From contig JACKDV010000017.1 of assembly GCA_020633315.1 (NCBI GenBank), positions 124,001 to 188,000 on the forward strand: a DNA stretch of 64,000 nucleotides, given 5' to 3'. Origin of the DNA: Myxococcales bacterium. GTDB lineage: Bacteria; Myxococcota_A; Polyangia; Nannocystales; Nannocystaceae. Below the pieces are notes generated by a model. That model did no database searches. It saw only the letters and a program-made list of their open reading frames with translations, and was not told the origin of the DNA. Position numbers and translations under genes: made by a program. Shown here one piece after another: positions 18,226-27,139 of this stretch. Numbering within the stretch: position 1 is the first letter of the stretch; each line of letters begins with the position of its first letter.

Positions 18226-18858
18226 ATGATGCTGCGTCGAACGATCTCGCGCTTGGCCGTGGCCCTCGCCGTACCCGTGGCCCTCGTCGGCTGCCGGAGC
18301 GAGGACGCACCGGCTCCGACGCCCGTATCGAAGGAGGCCGGGCCCGCGGTCGAGGATGCCCCCGTCGCCGAGGCCCGAGAGCTCACCCTGCGCTTCGAGA
18401 CCGAGCTGAAGCGAACGCTGCTGGCGGCGGTCGAGCAGGGCGGTCCCCCCCACGCGATCACGGTGTGTCGCGACCAGGCCCCCGCCATCGCCGCGTCGAT
18501 GAGCACCGCGGGCTGGACCATCGGCCGCACGGCGGCTCGCGTGCGCAACCCGAGCAACGCCGCCAACGAGTGGGAGCGCCGGGGCCTGGGGGAGCTCCAG
18601 GCGATGCTCGGCTCCGGGGAGGCCACCGATCCCAAGGCCCTCGAGTGGCACGAGGTGGTCGAGCACGAGGGCACCCAGACCCTCCACTACATGCGCGCCA
18701 TCCCCATGGGCGGGCTGTGCCTGGGGTGCCACGGCTCTGCCGACGAGCTCGACGCTGCGGTGAAGGAGCAGCTCGCGGGCCTCTACCCCGAAGACCAGGC
18801 GACGGGCTTCTCGGTGGGCGAGCTGCGGGGGGCCTTCGCCGTCAGCCGGTCGCTATAG
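18226..18858 (+). CDS. DUF3365 (Tll0287-like) heme-binding lipoprotein
   Basis: 210 residues from ATG 18226 (a second ATG follows at once). Lipobox ALVGC. The body matches DUF3365: helix FETELKRTLLAAVEQGGPPHAITVCRDQAPAIA, RTAARVRNPSNAANEWE, then HYMRAIPMGGLCLGCHG, in which CLGCH is a c-type heme attachment motif, and a C-terminal YPEDQATGFSVGELRGAFAV. Members of this family are periplasmic heme sensors or small cytochromes, sometimes as sensor domains of kinases; here the domain stands alone on a lipid anchor. A strong hairpin follows the stop. Confidence 0.85.
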   Translation: MMLRRTISRLAVALAVPVALVGCRSEDAPAPTPVSKEAGPAVEDAPVAEARELTLRFETELKRTLLAAVEQGGPPHAITVCRDQAPAIAASMSTAGWTIGRTAARVRNPSNAANEWERRGLGELQAMLGSGEATDPKALEWHEVVEHEGTQTLHYMRAIPMGGLCLGCHGSADELDAAVKEQLAGLYPEDQATGFSVGELRGAFAVSRSL

Positions 18859-18876
18859 AGGAGCCCACACCAAAGA

Positions 18877-18902
18877 GGCCCCCGTGCTCGCGCACGGGGG
18901 CC
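18877..18902. terminator. Strong 11-bp hairpin between convergent genes
   Basis: GGCCCCCGTGC (18877-18887) and GCACGGGGGCC (18892-18902) form a perfect 11-bp stem with a TCGC tetraloop. It lies between two convergent genes and probably stops both transcripts. No T-tract on either side. Confidence 0.6.
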
Positions 18903-18953
18903 GGGTGGACCGAGCCTGCCTTCCCGTTGGCAGGTCACAGGACGTCGTGGTGG

Positions 18954-20813
18954 CTAGCGGCGGGCCACGGTGCTCCCGCCGTCGGAGAGGCGGGCGGCCG
19001 CGTCGATGAGGCGGACCAGCTCGGCGCGGCGACCATGGGGGTCGGAGCCCTTGGCCTCGTCGGCGAGCTTGCGGACCAGCTCGAAGGTGACGTCGCCCTT
19101 GTGCTCGGAGCCGCGCAGCAGCATGCCGAAGCCGGCGACGGCGGCCGAGAAGCGGAAGTCACGGCTGGTCTCCTCCAAGGAGTGGTCGGACTCGGTGATG
19201 GGGAAGGACAGGAGCTTGCTCGTGCTGCCCTCGGGCTCCTTGTAGCGGACCTTGACCGTCATCAGCTCGCCGCTGCTCGCGGCGGCGGTGAGCGAGCCGT
19301 CGGCCTGGTACTTGAGCTCGTCCACCTTGGGCTCCGCGCCGCGGCCGGCGGGGACCACCTCGTAGATGGCGGTCACGCTGTGGCCGGCCCCGATCTCGCC
19401 CGCGTCCTTGGTGTCGTCGTTGAAGTCGGCGTGCGCGAGCTTGCGGTTCTCGTAGCCGATCAGGCGGTAGCTGGCGACCTCGGCCGGGTTGAACTCGACC
19501 TGGATCTTCACGTCCTTGGCGATGGTGACCAGGGTGGCGCCCGCCTCCTCCACGAGCACCTTGCGGGCCTCGTTGATCGTGTCGATGTAGGCGTAGTTGC
19601 CGTTGCCCTTGTCGGCCAGCTTCTCCATGGTGGTGTCCTTGAGGTTGCCGGTGCCGAAGCCGAGCACCGACAGGAACACGCCGGACTTTCGCTTGTCCTC
19701 GATGAGCCGCACCAGGTCGCCCTCGGAGGTGGTGCCCACGTTGAAGTCGCCGTCGGTGGCCAGGATCACGCGGTTGATCCCGCCCTGCACGAAGCCCTTG
19801 CTGGCCATGGCGTAGGCGGAGTGGATCCCCGCGCCGCCGTTGGTGGAGCCGCCGGCCTCGAGGCGGTCGAGCGCGGCGAGGATGGTGCCCTTGTCCTTGC
19901 CCGAGGTGGGCTCGAGCACCACGCCGGAGGCCCCGGCGTAGACCACGATGGAGACCTTGTCCTGCGGCCGCAGGTTGTCGGCGAGCAGCGAGAAGGCGCG
20001 CTTGAGCAGGGGCAGCTTGTCGGGGCTGCTCATCGAGCCCGACACGTCGAACAGGAACACCAGGTTGCGGGCGGGCACCTCGCTCTGGTCGATGATCTTG
20101 CCCTGGATGCCCACGTGCACCAGGCGGTGGGTCTCGTTCCACGGGCACTCGCCGGTCTCGGCGGTGAGCGAGAAGGGATCGCTGCCGGTGGGGCTGCGGT
20201 AGTCGTACGAGAAGTAGTTGATGAGCTCCTCCACCCGCACCGCGTCGGGGGGCGGCATCATCCCGTCGTCGAGGAAGCGCCGCATGTTGCTGTACGAGGC
20301 GGTGTCGACGTCGATGGAGAAGGTGGAGCGCGGATCGTCGGCGACGGCGACGAAGGCGTTCTCGGCGATGTGGTCGTAGGCCTCGGCCGAGGTGTCGGCC
20401 ACGGGCGGAGGCGCGGGCGGGCCCCAGGCGTGCGCGCCGGAGACCTTGCCCTTGCCCCCCGCGGCCATCCCCAGGCGACCGAGATCGGCGGAGGAGCTGC
20501 TCTTCTTGGCCACGCTGCGCGGCCGGCTGGGCATGGGCACGCTCTCGGCCGAGGGGGTGGGCTCGGGCTCGGGCTCGGGCTTGCCATCGGCGAGGTTGGT
20601 CTCCTCTTCCGCGTCTTGCTCGGGGTCCTGCGCGAGCAGCATCGGCAAGGGGGTCTGGCGCTGGGCCTCGATGCCCGGGGCGGCGGGGGGAGAGCTGGGC
20701 TCGGCGGCGGCGACCTCCTCGGAGGCGGTCTCGTCCTGCGCCCGGTCGCAGCCGACGAAGGTGGCGAGGCAGAGGGCGGCGGGCAGCAGCTTGGCGATGG
20801 AATCGAGGCGCAT
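18954..20813 (-). CDS. YfbK-like lipoprotein with von Willebrand factor A domain
   Basis: 619 residues from ATG 20813; lipobox TFVGC. A long Pro/Glu/Ser-rich linker (about residues 25-165) precedes the YfbK N-terminal domain (STFSIDVDTASYSNMRRFL, VRVEELINYFSYDY). The von Willebrand A domain follows (about residues 265-440) with an intact metal-ion-dependent adhesion site, FLFDVSGSMSSPDKL, plus TNGGAGI and LATDGDFNVG. The DUF3520 C-terminal part completes the family. The protein sits on the periplasmic side of a membrane; the family's partner is not established. Expression seems independent: it is followed by a strong hairpin and preceded by a 180-bp gap. Confidence 0.88.
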   Translation of the reverse strand: MRLDSIAKLLPAALCLATFVGCDRAQDETASEEVAAAEPSSPPAAPGIEAQRQTPLPMLLAQDPEQDAEEETNLADGKPEPEPEPTPSAESVPMPSRPRSVAKKSSSSADLGRLGMAAGGKGKVSGAHAWGPPAPPPVADTSAEAYDHIAENAFVAVADDPRSTFSIDVDTASYSNMRRFLDDGMMPPPDAVRVEELINYFSYDYRSPTGSDPFSLTAETGECPWNETHRLVHVGIQGKIIDQSEVPARNLVFLFDVSGSMSSPDKLPLLKRAFSLLADNLRPQDKVSIVVYAGASGVVLEPTSGKDKGTILAALDRLEAGGSTNGGAGIHSAYAMASKGFVQGGINRVILATDGDFNVGTTSEGDLVRLIEDKRKSGVFLSVLGFGTGNLKDTTMEKLADKGNGNYAYIDTINEARKVLVEEAGATLVTIAKDVKIQVEFNPAEVASYRLIGYENRKLAHADFNDDTKDAGEIGAGHSVTAIYEVVPAGRGAEPKVDELKYQADGSLTAAASSGELMTVKVRYKEPEGSTSKLLSFPITESDHSLEETSRDFRFSAAVAGFGMLLRGSEHKGDVTFELVRKLADEAKGSDPHGRRAELVRLIDAAARLSDGGSTVARR

Positions 20814-20991
20814 GATCCTGGTCCTGTCGAGATGCGGGGCGGTTGGGCGGCGGGGCTCGGGACGTACCCCGCCGTCGCTTCCCTCGGCCGACCCGGCTCG
20901 CCATCCCACTCGGGAGGCGCGGGCCCAGGCTCGGTCCGTCGGGACGCGGGGAGTCAACGGGTCGACCCGGACCTCGATCTAGGGCGTGGCG

Positions 20992-21027
20992 AAAAAAATG
21001 GCGGCCCCGGGAATGCGCGCGCGGGGC
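20992..21027 (-). terminator. Rho-independent terminator of the EamA permease gene
   Basis: On the minus strand GCCCCG pairs with CGGGGC (21022-21027 with 21004-21009) and a run of seven T follows six bases later (20992-20998). It lies 14 bp after the stop codon at 21041. Confidence 0.5.
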
Positions 21028-21040
21028 GCGAGCGGCTGGC

Positions 21041-21940
21041 TCAGCGCACCAGCACGATCACCCCGATGACGGCCACGATCGTGCCCAGCACGCTGCCCAG
21101 GCCCACGCGCTCGCGCTTCCACAGCACCACGATGGGGATCACCAGGATGGGCGAGGTGGACATGATGCTCGCGGCCACGCCGGCGGTGGCGTGCTGCACC
21201 GCGACCAGCGAGAGCGTGACGCCCAGGAACGGGCCGAAGACGGCTCCCGCCGCGGTGGCGGCCATGGGTCGAGGCTGGCGGAGGGCGACGCCGACCCGGG
21301 ACCACCAGCCGCCGAGGGTGAAGATGAGGGCGAAGCCCAGCGTACCGGCGAGCACGCGGATCTGGGTGGCGGCCATGGGGTCGTAGTCGCCCATGCCGTG
21401 CTTGGACAGCACTAGGCCCGCGGCTTGGCCCAGCGCGCCGCCGAGCCCCAGCAGCACGCCGGCGACGAGCGAGCCGCGGTCCTCGGGCGTGGTCACCCGC
21501 GGCGCCCGGCGATCGCCCAGCGCCCAGGCCACGCCGCCCACGGTCAGCGCCATGCCCAGGAGCTGATCGCCGCGCAGGGTCTCGCCGAGCACCAGCCAGC
21601 CGATGAGCGCGGTGAAGGGCGGCGCGAAGGACATCAGCAGCGAGCCCAGGCGCGGGCCGATGAGCACCAGCGCGCGGAACAGGCACAGGTCGCCGAAGGA
21701 AAAGCCGATGAGCCCCGAGATCGTCAGCCACAGCCACGCGTGCGCGCTGGCGTCGGTGGGCCAGGGCAGGCCGCGGGTGAGCCAGCCCATCAGGGTGAGG
21801 ATGGCGAGGGCCATCACCAGGCGCAGGAAGTTGACGACCAGCGAGCCGATGCGGGCGCCCGCGTCGGCGAAGAACATCGCGGTGAAGGCCCAGCACAGGG
21901 CGGTGCCCAGAGCGGCGAGCTCACCGACGCCGAGGTCCAT
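21041..21940 (-). CDS. EamA/DMT-family membrane transporter
   Basis: 299 residues with ten hydrophobic segments in two five-helix EamA repeats, the standard ten-TM drug/metabolite transporter layout. Repeat 1 starts GELAALGTALCWAFTAMFF and contains the helix ending IGPRLGSLLMSFAPPFTALI; repeat 2 starts near GSLVAGVLLGLGGALGQAAG and ends VVLWKRERVGLGSVLGTIVA. The E in LVLGETL is the usual end-of-helix signature. It should export or import a small metabolite across the inner membrane; the substrate cannot be predicted. Monocistronic or first of a pair with nothing after it; a T-tract terminator follows. Confidence 0.88.
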   Translation of the reverse strand: MDLGVGELAALGTALCWAFTAMFFADAGARIGSLVVNFLRLVMALAILTLMGWLTRGLPWPTDASAHAWLWLTISGLIGFSFGDLCLFRALVLIGPRLGSLLMSFAPPFTALIGWLVLGETLRGDQLLGMALTVGGVAWALGDRRAPRVTTPEDRGSLVAGVLLGLGGALGQAAGLVLSKHGMGDYDPMAATQIRVLAGTLGFALIFTLGGWWSRVGVALRQPRPMAATAAGAVFGPFLGVTLSLVAVQHATAGVAASIMSTSPILVIPIVVLWKRERVGLGSVLGTIVAVIGVIVLVR

Positions 21941-21979
21941 CCGAGCGGAGGGTAGCGCCGAGTCGGCCGGGATTCGCGA

Positions 21980-22774
21980 TCAGCTCGCGCGGGGCACCGG
22001 CGGGTACCGTAGGCCGGGCAGGCGCAGGATCTCGGTGTGCCAGCCGTCGGCATCCAGGTGGAGCACGCGGCAGCCCGGGGGCAGGGGCTCGAAGGGCCCG
22101 AGCTCGGGGCGGGCGGGGAACTGGAAGGCGGTGGAGGGCGTGCCCAGCACCGGGACCACGCCCAGGCGGTGCTCCGTGGCCCGGTGGATGTGGCCGTGCG
22201 CGACCAGGCGCACCCAGGGCGCGCGGGTGAGCTCGGCCGCGAGGGCATCGGCGTCGAGCAGGCCCATGGTGTCGAGCACCGAGTGCCCGGTGGGCACCGG
22301 AGGGTGGTGCACGAACAGCGCGGTGGGCCGCGGCGCGCGGGCGAGGATGGCTCGCAGCCAGGCGAGCTGGCGGGGGCCGAGCCGTCCCGCGTCCTTGCCC
22401 GGGATCTGCGAGTCGAGCCCCACCAGCCGCCAGCTCTCGAGCTCGTCCACGAAGCACCGCCGGGGATCGTCGGGATCGTGGCCGTGAGCGTCGGCGGGGA
22501 AGACCCGATGCAGCGCGGCCCGGTCGTCGTGGTTGCCCGGCAGCACGCGAGCCCGCGACGCGAGGGGAGCCAGCGCCTGGCGCAGCGCGAGGTACGAGGC
22601 CGGTCGCTCGTCGTGCGCCAGGTCGCCGGTGAGCACCACGCGATCGATGCGGGGCAGGCGGGCGCGGGCGAGGGCCAGCACCTCGACCAGGGTCCGGCGC
22701 GTGGGCACGCCACGCAGCGTGGCGAGGGGATCCTCCAGCAAGTGGGGATCGGTGAGCTGGAGCACGATGGCCAA
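21980..22774 (-). CDS. Calcineurin-like metallophosphoesterase (CpdA-like)
   Basis: About 264 residues from a TTG at 22774 (GTG 22765 also possible); there is no ATG before the first motif. All five metal-site motifs of class III phosphodiesterases are seen in order: LTDPHLL (DxH), VVLTGDLAHDE (GD), LPGNHDDR (GNHD), FVHHPPVP (His), and VAHGHIHRA (GHxH). Length and order match the Icc/CpdA family, which hydrolyses 3',5'-cAMP or related phosphodiesters in the cytosol; substrate choice is not certain. It lies 39 bp upstream of the EamA gene on the same strand and may share its transcript. Confidence 0.85.
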   Translation of the reverse strand: MAIVLQLTDPHLLEDPLATLRGVPTRRTLVEVLALARARLPRIDRVVLTGDLAHDERPASYLALRQALAPLASRARVLPGNHDDRAALHRVFPADAHGHDPDDPRRCFVDELESWRLVGLDSQIPGKDAGRLGPRQLAWLRAILARAPRPTALFVHHPPVPTGHSVLDTMGLLDADALAAELTRAPWVRLVAHGHIHRATEHRLGVVPVLGTPSTAFQFPARPELGPFEPLPPGCRVLHLDADGWHTEILRLPGLRYPPVPRAS

Positions 22775-22926
22775 CGCGCCGGTCCACGCTACCAGTTTCT
22801 TTGGGATGCGGACCCCGACGGGTAGAACATGGGAGCACGGGCATACACCCTGCGACCCCCCTTCGGGCTCCAACGGAAACAAGGACCCGGGCTGGGGCGT
22901 CGTTCGCCCGCCCCGGAGCATCCACC

Positions 22927-23751
22927 GTGACCCTCCTCCACGATTCCCTTCCCGACGAGTCCGGCAGCGATCTCCACGCCGGCTTCGACCGCGAGCTCGA
23001 TCTGTCGTCCGAGCGTCCGTGCTACGAGGGCCGCTCCGCTCCCGAGCGCGGGCCGGGGCGCCTGGTCGCGGCGATCGTCGCCTCGTCGCTGGCGCTGGCC
23101 GGGCTCGTCACGATGCTCCGCGGCGACGACTCCGATGCCGGGGAGTCGGTGGTCGAGCCCCCGGCCGACGACCCGGCTCCGCCCACGCTCGCCTTCCCGT
23201 CCTCGCCGAGCGCCGCGAGCGAGGCCCCGGTCGACGCCGCGCCGCGCCCGGTGGCCGCGGTGACTCGGCCCGCGCCCGTGCCCGCGTCGATGCCCACGGT
23301 CGCCCCGCGGCTGGCGGCCCAGGCCCTGATCCCACCTCCGCCGCCCTCGCGGACCGAGAGCTCCGCCGCACCCGAGAGCGTGCCGACTGCGATCGTGGCC
23401 TCGCCCGAGCCGGCCCGGCCCGCTCCCACGCCCACCCGCGACGTGGAGGCGATCGCTCCCCCGAGCGAGCGCGCCAGCGGGGTCTCCCTGCCGCGGCCGG
23501 AGGGCAGCGAGCCCACCGACGACGCGGGGTCGCTCGAGCCCGTCGCCCCCGAGGGCGCGTTGCGGTCGCTGCCGAGCATCGAGGATCCCGAGGACTCGAC
23601 CGACGTCGACGTGCCGCCGCTCGACGAGCCCGAGCTCGAGGAGCCAGCCGAGGCCGCCGCGCGCGACGTCGCCCCCCCGCGGGGGCGAGCACCGGACGAC
23701 GACGCGGCCGTCCCGGAGCCCGCCGTCGACGAGCCGGTCGCTCCCGCCTGA
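22927..23751 (+). CDS. Single-pass membrane protein with long Pro/Glu/Ala-rich tail
   Basis: 274 residues from a GTG at 22927, with GGAG nine bases upstream. Residues 1-44 are acidic then Arg-containing and probably cytosolic. Residues about 45-62 (RLVAAIVASSLALAGLVTML) are a transmembrane helix. The remaining 210 residues are almost only Pro, Ala, Glu, Ser and Asp, with no folded motif, and would lie in the periplasm. Such tails can span the periplasm, as in TonB-like proteins, but no TonB C-terminal domain is present. Function unknown. It reads towards argF, with a 96-bp gap. Confidence 0.55.
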   Translation: MTLLHDSLPDESGSDLHAGFDRELDLSSERPCYEGRSAPERGPGRLVAAIVASSLALAGLVTMLRGDDSDAGESVVEPPADDPAPPTLAFPSSPSAASEAPVDAAPRPVAAVTRPAPVPASMPTVAPRLAAQALIPPPPPSRTESSAAPESVPTAIVASPEPARPAPTPTRDVEAIAPPSERASGVSLPRPEGSEPTDDAGSLEPVAPEGALRSLPSIEDPEDSTDVDVPPLDEPELEEPAEAAARDVAPPRGRAPDDDAAVPEPAVDEPVAPA

Positions 23752-23847
23752 CGAGCGCGCCCGGGTGCGCGCCCACGCGAGCGCGTGCGTTTCCCGACGC
23801 CAGCGGGGCCCACGATGAGCGCGGGGATTCGGCGTATCTTCGCCGCG

Positions 23848-24789
23848 ATGACCAGACACCTGCGCAGCTTGCTGGACCTGACCCCCGCCGAGACCCATCG
23901 CGTCGTAGACCTCGCGGCCGAGGTCAAGGCGAGCCCCGGGGCCTACACCAAGGCCCTCGAGGGCAAGTCGGTGGCGATGATCTTCTCCAAGCAGTCCACC
24001 CGGACTCGCATCTCGTTCGAGGTGGGGCTCCACCAGCTCGGCGCGCAGCCGCTGGTGCTGAGCACCTCGGGCGGGACCGGCATGCAGATGGGTCGCGGCG
24101 AGACGGTGGCCGACACCGCCAAGGTGCTCTCCCGCTTCGTGCACGGGATCGTCATCCGCACCTTCGGGCAGGACGAGGTCGACGGGCTGGCCGAGCACGG
24201 CAGCGTCCCGGTGGTCAACGCGCTGACCGACCTCTACCACCCCTGCCAGGCGCTGGCCGACCTGCTCACCATCCGCGAGCAGCTCGGCAGCACCAAGGGC
24301 AAGAAGCTCGTCTACGTGGGCGCGGGCAACAACGTGGCGCACTCGCTGCTGCTGTGCGGGCCTCGCTCGGGCATGGACGTGGTCGTCGCCTGCCCCGAGT
24401 CGCTGCGCCCCAACGCCACCGTGCTCGACCGGGCCCGCGCCGACGCGGCGGCGGCCGGCACCCGCTGCGCCGTGATCACCGACGTGCACGAGGCGGTCAA
24501 GGACGCCGACGTGATCTACACCGACACCTGGGTGAGCATGGGCGAGGAAGAGGAGGCCAAGAGCCTCATCAAGATCCTCAGCGGCTACACGGTCACCGAG
24601 GAGCTGATGGCGGCCACCGGCAAGGCGGGCACGATCTTCATGCACTGCCTGCCCGCGCACCGCGGCGAGGAGGTCTCGGCCGAGGTGATGGACGGCCCGC
24701 GCTCGGTGGTCTTCGACGAGGCCGAGAACCGCCTGCACGCGCAGAAGGCCCTGATGCTGCTGCTGCTGGAGGGCGCGTCGTGGACCTGA
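23848..24789 (+). CDS. argF: Ornithine carbamoyltransferase
   Basis: 313 residues from ATG 23848 (MTRHLRSLLDL), the typical N-terminus; the open frame upstream is not protein-like. Carbamoyl-phosphate loop KQSTRTRISFEVG, GRGETVADTAKVLSRF, the HPCQALADLLTI motif and the ornithine-binding MHCLPAHRG are all intact. The enzyme joins carbamoyl phosphate and L-ornithine to citrulline in arginine biosynthesis, as a cytosolic trimer. No other arg gene lies nearby; instead, the next gene begins inside its last codons, which points to a coupled unknown function. Confidence 0.96.
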   Translation: MTRHLRSLLDLTPAETHRVVDLAAEVKASPGAYTKALEGKSVAMIFSKQSTRTRISFEVGLHQLGAQPLVLSTSGGTGMQMGRGETVADTAKVLSRFVHGIVIRTFGQDEVDGLAEHGSVPVVNALTDLYHPCQALADLLTIREQLGSTKGKKLVYVGAGNNVAHSLLLCGPRSGMDVVVACPESLRPNATVLDRARADAAAAGTRCAVITDVHEAVKDADVIYTDTWVSMGEEEEAKSLIKILSGYTVTEELMAATGKAGTIFMHCLPAHRGEEVSAEVMDGPRSVVFDEAENRLHAQKALMLLLLEGASWT

Positions 24790-25631
24790 GCGCCTCGGAG
24801 CTCGCGCCCAAGTACCAGCGGATCCTCGCGAGCTGCGAGCCCTACCTGGTCACCTACCCGGGCAACCACGGGGCGCTCGACCTGTGCCCCTTCGGGCTGC
24901 CGATCGCGCCCGAGCGCATCTACGACCCCACCACCATGCGCAGCCGCGAGGTCATCGACGGCCTGCACCACCTCGACGCGTTCTCCTTCGGTGGCCAGGA
25001 GATGCTGATGCCGCGCTGGGTGCTGTTCGACTGCGGCGAGTTCCCCGGCATCGTGTTCGGCTTCGGGCGCCGGGCCAGCGAGCTCGGCGACGAGCTGCGC
25101 CGGGCCTACGACGTGATCGGCCCCAGCTACAACGACGTGTTCGTGCCCCTGTCGATGTGGGTCGCGATCCGCTGCGCCGAGGACGGGGCGTGGTTCGGCC
25201 ACAACCTCAGCTCGTCGAACTACGTGGCGCAGACCGAGCCGCTGTCGGGCCTGGGCACGATCACCAAGAGCTACGGCGTGAAGCTGGCCGGGGTGGTCAA
25301 GCAGTACGGCGCCACCCAGTGGGCGAGCACCAGCATCAACCTCCACCTCGCGCTGGGGGACATGAACCTGCTCAACGCCTACACGCCGGCCCACACCCAC
25401 GTGGAGACCTTCACCTATCGCATCGACGTGGACGACGAGCGCCTCGTCGCGCCGCTGCGCCCGGGTTGGCGGCGGCCCGTCGACGGTGGCGATCGCTACG
25501 TGGACTCCGACGATCCCGGCGCGATCCGGGCGCTGCAGGACGAGATCGAGCAGGGCGCCCGCCTGCACCTGCACCGGGTGGAGCGCAAGCAGGGCCACGC
25601 CCAGCGCCTGTGGATGCTCTGGGCCAAGTGA
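24780..25631 (+). CDS. Unknown protein translationally coupled to argF
   Basis: 283 residues from a GTG at 24780, overlapping the end of argF by 10 bases. I do not recognise the family. It has no signal peptide or membrane helix. Visible features: CEPYLVTYPGNHGALDLCPFG near the start, a WVLFDCGEFPGIVFGFGR strand region, FGHNLSSSNY, and many aromatic and His residues near the end (HLHRVERKQGHAQRLWMLWAK). Several conserved-looking Asn/His/Glu positions suggest an enzyme. Codon use is the same as in argF. The overlap suggests a role with citrulline or arginine, by context only. A hairpin follows. Confidence 0.7.
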   Translation: MDLSASELAPKYQRILASCEPYLVTYPGNHGALDLCPFGLPIAPERIYDPTTMRSREVIDGLHHLDAFSFGGQEMLMPRWVLFDCGEFPGIVFGFGRRASELGDELRRAYDVIGPSYNDVFVPLSMWVAIRCAEDGAWFGHNLSSSNYVAQTEPLSGLGTITKSYGVKLAGVVKQYGATQWASTSINLHLALGDMNLLNAYTPAHTHVETFTYRIDVDDERLVAPLRPGWRRPVDGGDRYVDSDDPGAIRALQDEIEQGARLHLHRVERKQGHAQRLWMLWAK

Positions 25632-25653
25632 CCCCCGGGGCCCCACGTGCGCA

Positions 25654-25684
25654 GGGGGACGCCGGCGCTCGGCCGACGTCCCCC
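25654..25684. terminator. Hairpin between convergent genes
   Basis: GGGGGAC (25654-25660) pairs with GTCCCCC (25678-25684), and an inner GCCG/CGGC pair tightens the loop. It lies between two convergent genes. No T-tract. Confidence 0.45.
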
Positions 25685-25710
25685 GCTGGTATGCTCGCCG
25701 CGCGCCGATC

Positions 25711-26925
25711 TCAGCCCGAGATGCGCTCGATGCCCTCGGGAAGATCGCCGAAGTAGAGGTCGACGTTGCCGGCCTGCGCCACGGCCACGCCGTCGGGGCC
25801 GGGCACGCCGCCCTGGCCACCCTGGCCGTCGGGGCCCTCGGCTCCCTTGGCTCCGTCGGGCGCACCGTCACCGGTGCCGCTGCCGTAGGAGCCACCGTCG
25901 CCGCCGAAGCCCGCACCGCCGGCCGAGCCACCGGGGCCGCCCGAGGCGTCCACGTGGATCGCGTTGGCCAGCTCGGGGAAGGCCTCGTCGTAGACCAGCG
26001 TGATGTGGCCGCCGGGCCCTCCGTTGCCGCCGTTGCCTCCCATGCCGCCGGCACCACCCGCGCCACCGTTGCCGCCGGGCCAGCCGGAGCCGCCCGAGCC
26101 CCCGCGCCCGCCGGAGCCGCCCGAGCCCCCGGGGCCGCCGGCACCCCCGGCCGCGCTGAGCACGATGGGCTGCTGCGGATCGAAGAGCACCACGTCTTGG
26201 TGGTCGCCGGTGACCTTCACCATCACCAGGTGGTCGTGGTGCGGGGTGCGGACCAGGGTGGCGTAGGCGGTGAGGGTGGGCCCCATCGCTCCGTCGGTGC
26301 CGTCGGTGCCGCTGCCTCCGTCGCCGCCGGGGCCTCCGTCGCCGCCGGCCCGCTCCGAGGAGCCCGAGCTGCCCGAGGAGCCCGAGCTACCCGAGCTGCC
26401 CATCATACCGCCGCCGCCCATCGGGCCGAAGGCGCCCGCGCTGGTGATGCACTCGTACGAGGGCTTGTAGTGGTTCTCGAACGAGAACTTGTCGGCCTGG
26501 GGCGTGTACTTGGTGTCGATCGTGAAGCCGTCGACCGCGGTGGCGAGCACGTCGGGGCTGGCGGTGTAGAAGCCCTCCTCGCCGAAGCTGCCGTTGGGGC
26601 TGCTGAACTCGAAGTGCCCCCAGTCGAGCGAGCCGATGTTGCTCATCTTGGCGCCGGGCTCGGGGGTCTCGACCGTCTTGTGCTTGTCCCCCTTCTTCTT
26701 GTGGGTGAGGCTGGCGGTGACCACCATCTGCACCGTCTGGCCCGGGCACAGCGACTCGCCGCCGGCTCGCATGTCGACCTTCATCGAGTCGACGTTCCAG
26801 TTCTCCATGTTGACGCGGGTGGCCTTCGTCTTCGCGCCCGAGATCGCGTTGACGATCATCGAGCAGCCGGGGGCGACGGCCAGGAGGGTGAGGGAGGCGG
26901 CAAGGACGGTCAGGCGGCGGTTCAT
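25711..26925 (-). CDS. Lipoprotein with collagen-like Gly-rich regions
   Basis: 404 residues from ATG 26925; lipobox VAPGC. Residues about 20-175 form a folded domain with a Cys pair (ESLCPGQTVQMVV and SYECITSAG). Then come long Gly-rich stretches, many in Gly-x-x register (GPGGDGGSGTDGTDG, GGSGGSGGRGGSGGSGWPGG, DGAKGAEGPDGQGGQGGVPG), split by two short hydrophobic segments (TAYATLVRTPHHDHLVMVKV; HITLVYDEAFPELANAIHVD). The low-complexity parts may form polyglycine helices or flexible spacers on the cell surface; neither is proven. No enzyme motif. Divergent from the SIMPL gene. Confidence 0.75.
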   Translation of the reverse strand: MNRRLTVLAASLTLLAVAPGCSMIVNAISGAKTKATRVNMENWNVDSMKVDMRAGGESLCPGQTVQMVVTASLTHKKKGDKHKTVETPEPGAKMSNIGSLDWGHFEFSSPNGSFGEEGFYTASPDVLATAVDGFTIDTKYTPQADKFSFENHYKPSYECITSAGAFGPMGGGGMMGSSGSSGSSGSSGSSERAGGDGGPGGDGGSGTDGTDGAMGPTLTAYATLVRTPHHDHLVMVKVTGDHQDVVLFDPQQPIVLSAAGGAGGPGGSGGSGGRGGSGGSGWPGGNGGAGGAGGMGGNGGNGGPGGHITLVYDEAFPELANAIHVDASGGPGGSAGGAGFGGDGGSYGSGTGDGAPDGAKGAEGPDGQGGQGGVPGPDGVAVAQAGNVDLYFGDLPEGIERISG

Positions 26926-27139
26926 GGCGGTGGGCTCGGTCGTGATGACGGAGCGGGTCGCGAGCGGTTGCGCGAGCGCGAGCCGGGTCGAGGCGAGAGC
27001 CACCGCACGAAGCCACGCGACGGCGTTCCGACGCCCGTTCGCGGGCGAATCGGAGAATCGACGCCGGTGCGGGCTCGCCCGCGGCCGTCGCCCGGGGCGG
27101 GGCGGGGCGGAGCCGGCGAAGCGGGCTATCGTCTCCGCC

